Below are positions 28,037 to 28,903 of a DNA stretch of 28,903 nt, one piece after another. The number at the start of each line of letters is the position of its first letter. Positions within the stretch are counted from its first letter, which is position 1. The translations under genes and the position numbers were made by a program. The DNA is taken from the IMG/VR virus record IMGVR_UViG_3300038696_000236, positions 1 through 28,903 of that record; one strand, 5' to 3'. The notes beneath the pieces were generated by a model. The model saw only the letters and a program-made list of their open reading frames with translations, was not told the origin of the DNA and ran no database searches. This DNA is from a virus.

Positions 28037-28777
28037 ATGGGTATGTTCAAAGACCTCTCAACTGAATCCCTCGAAGCACCTGTTGACTACCTGGGTGGTA
28101 ACTTCGACCCAATCGCCACAGGCGTTTATGAGGCAACTATCAAGCTGGCATTCGCTGGTCAGTCCAAGTCCTCCAAGGCACAAAGTGTCACGCTGCATCT
28201 TGACCTTGATGGCAAAGAGCTCCGCGAGACGGTTTACGTTACCAATCGCAACAATGAGAACTTTTACGTAGACAAGACTGACAAGACAAAGAGGCATCCT
28301 TTGCCGGGATGGACAGCGATCGACGACATCTGCTTGCTGACAACACAAGATGGCCTGAATGAGCAAATTGATGAAACCAAGACCATCAAGCTGTATGACG
28401 CTGAAGCCAAAAAAGAAACAAACCAAGAAGTTCAGGTTTTCACAGCTTTGATTGGCCAGAAAATCAAAGTCGCTGTTCTGCGCCAGATCGTCGACAAGCA
28501 AAAGAAAAACGAGAGCTCCGGTGCTTATGAGAACACCGGTGAAACTCGCACTGAAAACGCCATCGACAAAGCGTTCCACGCTGAATCAGGACGTACTGTG
28601 GCTGAGTACCGCCATGAGATCGACCCTGGTGAATTCATGGAAGCCTGGAAAGCCAAAAACGACGGCAAAGACCGCAACAAATCCAAAAGTGGTGCTGCCA
28701 GCGGCAACGGATCTTCGGGTAGTGGTCAACCAGGTGCTCCAGGTGGAAAGACCCCAGCCAAAAAGCTATTCGGCTGA
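28037..28777 (+). CDS. Single-stranded DNA-binding protein (N4 gp45 type)
   Basis: A 246-residue protein with an N-terminal beta-rich domain (residues 1-200) that begins MGMFKDLSTESLEAPVDYLG, and a disordered Gly/Ser/Lys tail (about 215-246) ending KTPAKKLFG. It has no sequence match to bacterial SSB but fits the N4 SSB in position and layout. It would protect template strands and stimulate RNAPII and the recombinase, as gp45 is known to activate N4 late transcription through host RNAP. AAGGAG (28024-28029) gives the start; an upstream frame from 27902 overlaps the previous gene. The usual acidic C-terminal tip is lacking; the end is basic. Confidence 0.82.
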   Translation: MGMFKDLSTESLEAPVDYLGGNFDPIATGVYEATIKLAFAGQSKSSKAQSVTLHLDLDGKELRETVYVTNRNNENFYVDKTDKTKRHPLPGWTAIDDICLLTTQDGLNEQIDETKTIKLYDAEAKKETNQEVQVFTALIGQKIKVAVLRQIVDKQKKNESSGAYENTGETRTENAIDKAFHAESGRTVAEYRHEIDPGEFMEAWKAKNDGKDRNKSKSGAASGNGSSGSGQPGAPGGKTPAKKLFG

Positions 28778-28903
28778 TGATTATCTTTGGCATGGATCCC
28801 GGTTTTACCGGGGGCATCGCTGCCTTGGATACAGATACTGGCATGTTGGAAGTCGTTGACATGCCAGTATTTGACAACAAGCAAGGCAAAAAGATCATCA
28901 ATA
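28777..28903 (+). CDS. RuvC-like Holliday junction resolvase, 5' part (runs off the window)
   Basis: The first 42 residues (MIIFGMDPGFTGGIAALDTD onward) show the RNase H-fold opening of RuvC-type resolvases: a hydrophobic strand, then the first catalytic Asp (D7) in GMDPGFTGG. The ATG shares its A with the SSB stop (TGATG). With the Sak4-like ATPase and SSB it forms a recombination block. It would cut branched replication intermediates before packaging. The rest of the gene is beyond the window. Confidence 0.82.
   Translation, partial: MIIFGMDPGFTGGIAALDTDTGMLEVVDMPVFDNKQGKKIIN

Noticed and set aside
28058-28579. 173-residue minus-strand frame under SSB
   Set aside because: Antisense to a positionally conserved SSB gene, with no start signal.

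Overview
The window is most of the early and replication region of an N4-like podovirus (Schitoviridae type) that also carries a plasmid maintenance system. It is best read as part of a phage-plasmid: a temperate N4-like phage that persists as an extrachromosomal element. The N4 assignment rests on gene content and order. These are a two-subunit T7-like RNA polymerase (N4 gp15/gp16 type), a MoxR-like ATPase with a VWA partner, dCTP deaminase, ThyX, a Dda/RecD-type helicase (gp37 type), a small conserved protein, a family A DNA polymerase (gp39 type), a PD-(D/E)XK nuclease (gp42 type), an ATPase/primase (gp43 type), a Sak4-like ATPase (gp44 type), an SSB (gp45 type) and the start of a RuvC-like resolvase. 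The virion RNA polymerase and structural genes expected further on lie outside the window. The host is probably an alphaproteobacterium, possibly of the Roseobacter/Rhodobacterales group. That guess rests only on the look of the transposases and small proteins.

Layout. Positions 1-1490 are insertion-sequence debris: a broken IS3-type transposase end and a complete IS630-type transposase. Positions 1482-1849 form a regulatory region with helically phased AGTGAA repeats, a palindrome and a sigma-70-like promoter in front of the RNA polymerase genes. RNAP subunit 1 (1850-2815) and subunit 2 (4196-5470) are separated by six small genes. Two further small genes and two tandem terminators close this block. 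Positions 6560-7033 are non-coding and rich in hairpins. Positions 7034-12580 carry small genes, an ATP-dependent DNA ligase, a zinc-ribbon protein, the MoxR ATPase and the VWA/metallopeptidase-like protein. dCTP deaminase follows.

Positions 13152-18483 form an accessory and plasmid segment: small zinc-binding proteins, a stand-alone protein resembling the RNA polymerase alpha C-terminal domain, a winged-helix protein, a Rep_3-type initiator, an iteron origin with three DnaA boxes, two small genes, ThyX, and a ParA plus ribbon-helix-helix partition cassette on the minus strand. From 18637 to the end the N4-like replication and recombination module runs on the plus strand without a long gap.

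How the parts may work together (inference). Rep, iterons and ParA/RHH would replicate and segregate the prophage form. The promoter and repeat region ahead of RNAP1 is a natural place for a switch, because the split RNA polymerase would drive expression of the replication module. A G-free C/A-rich element, roughly CACACCACACCAAAC, recurs just upstream of the ribosome binding sites of about ten genes and may be a shared expression signal. No integrase is visible, which fits plasmid-style persistence.
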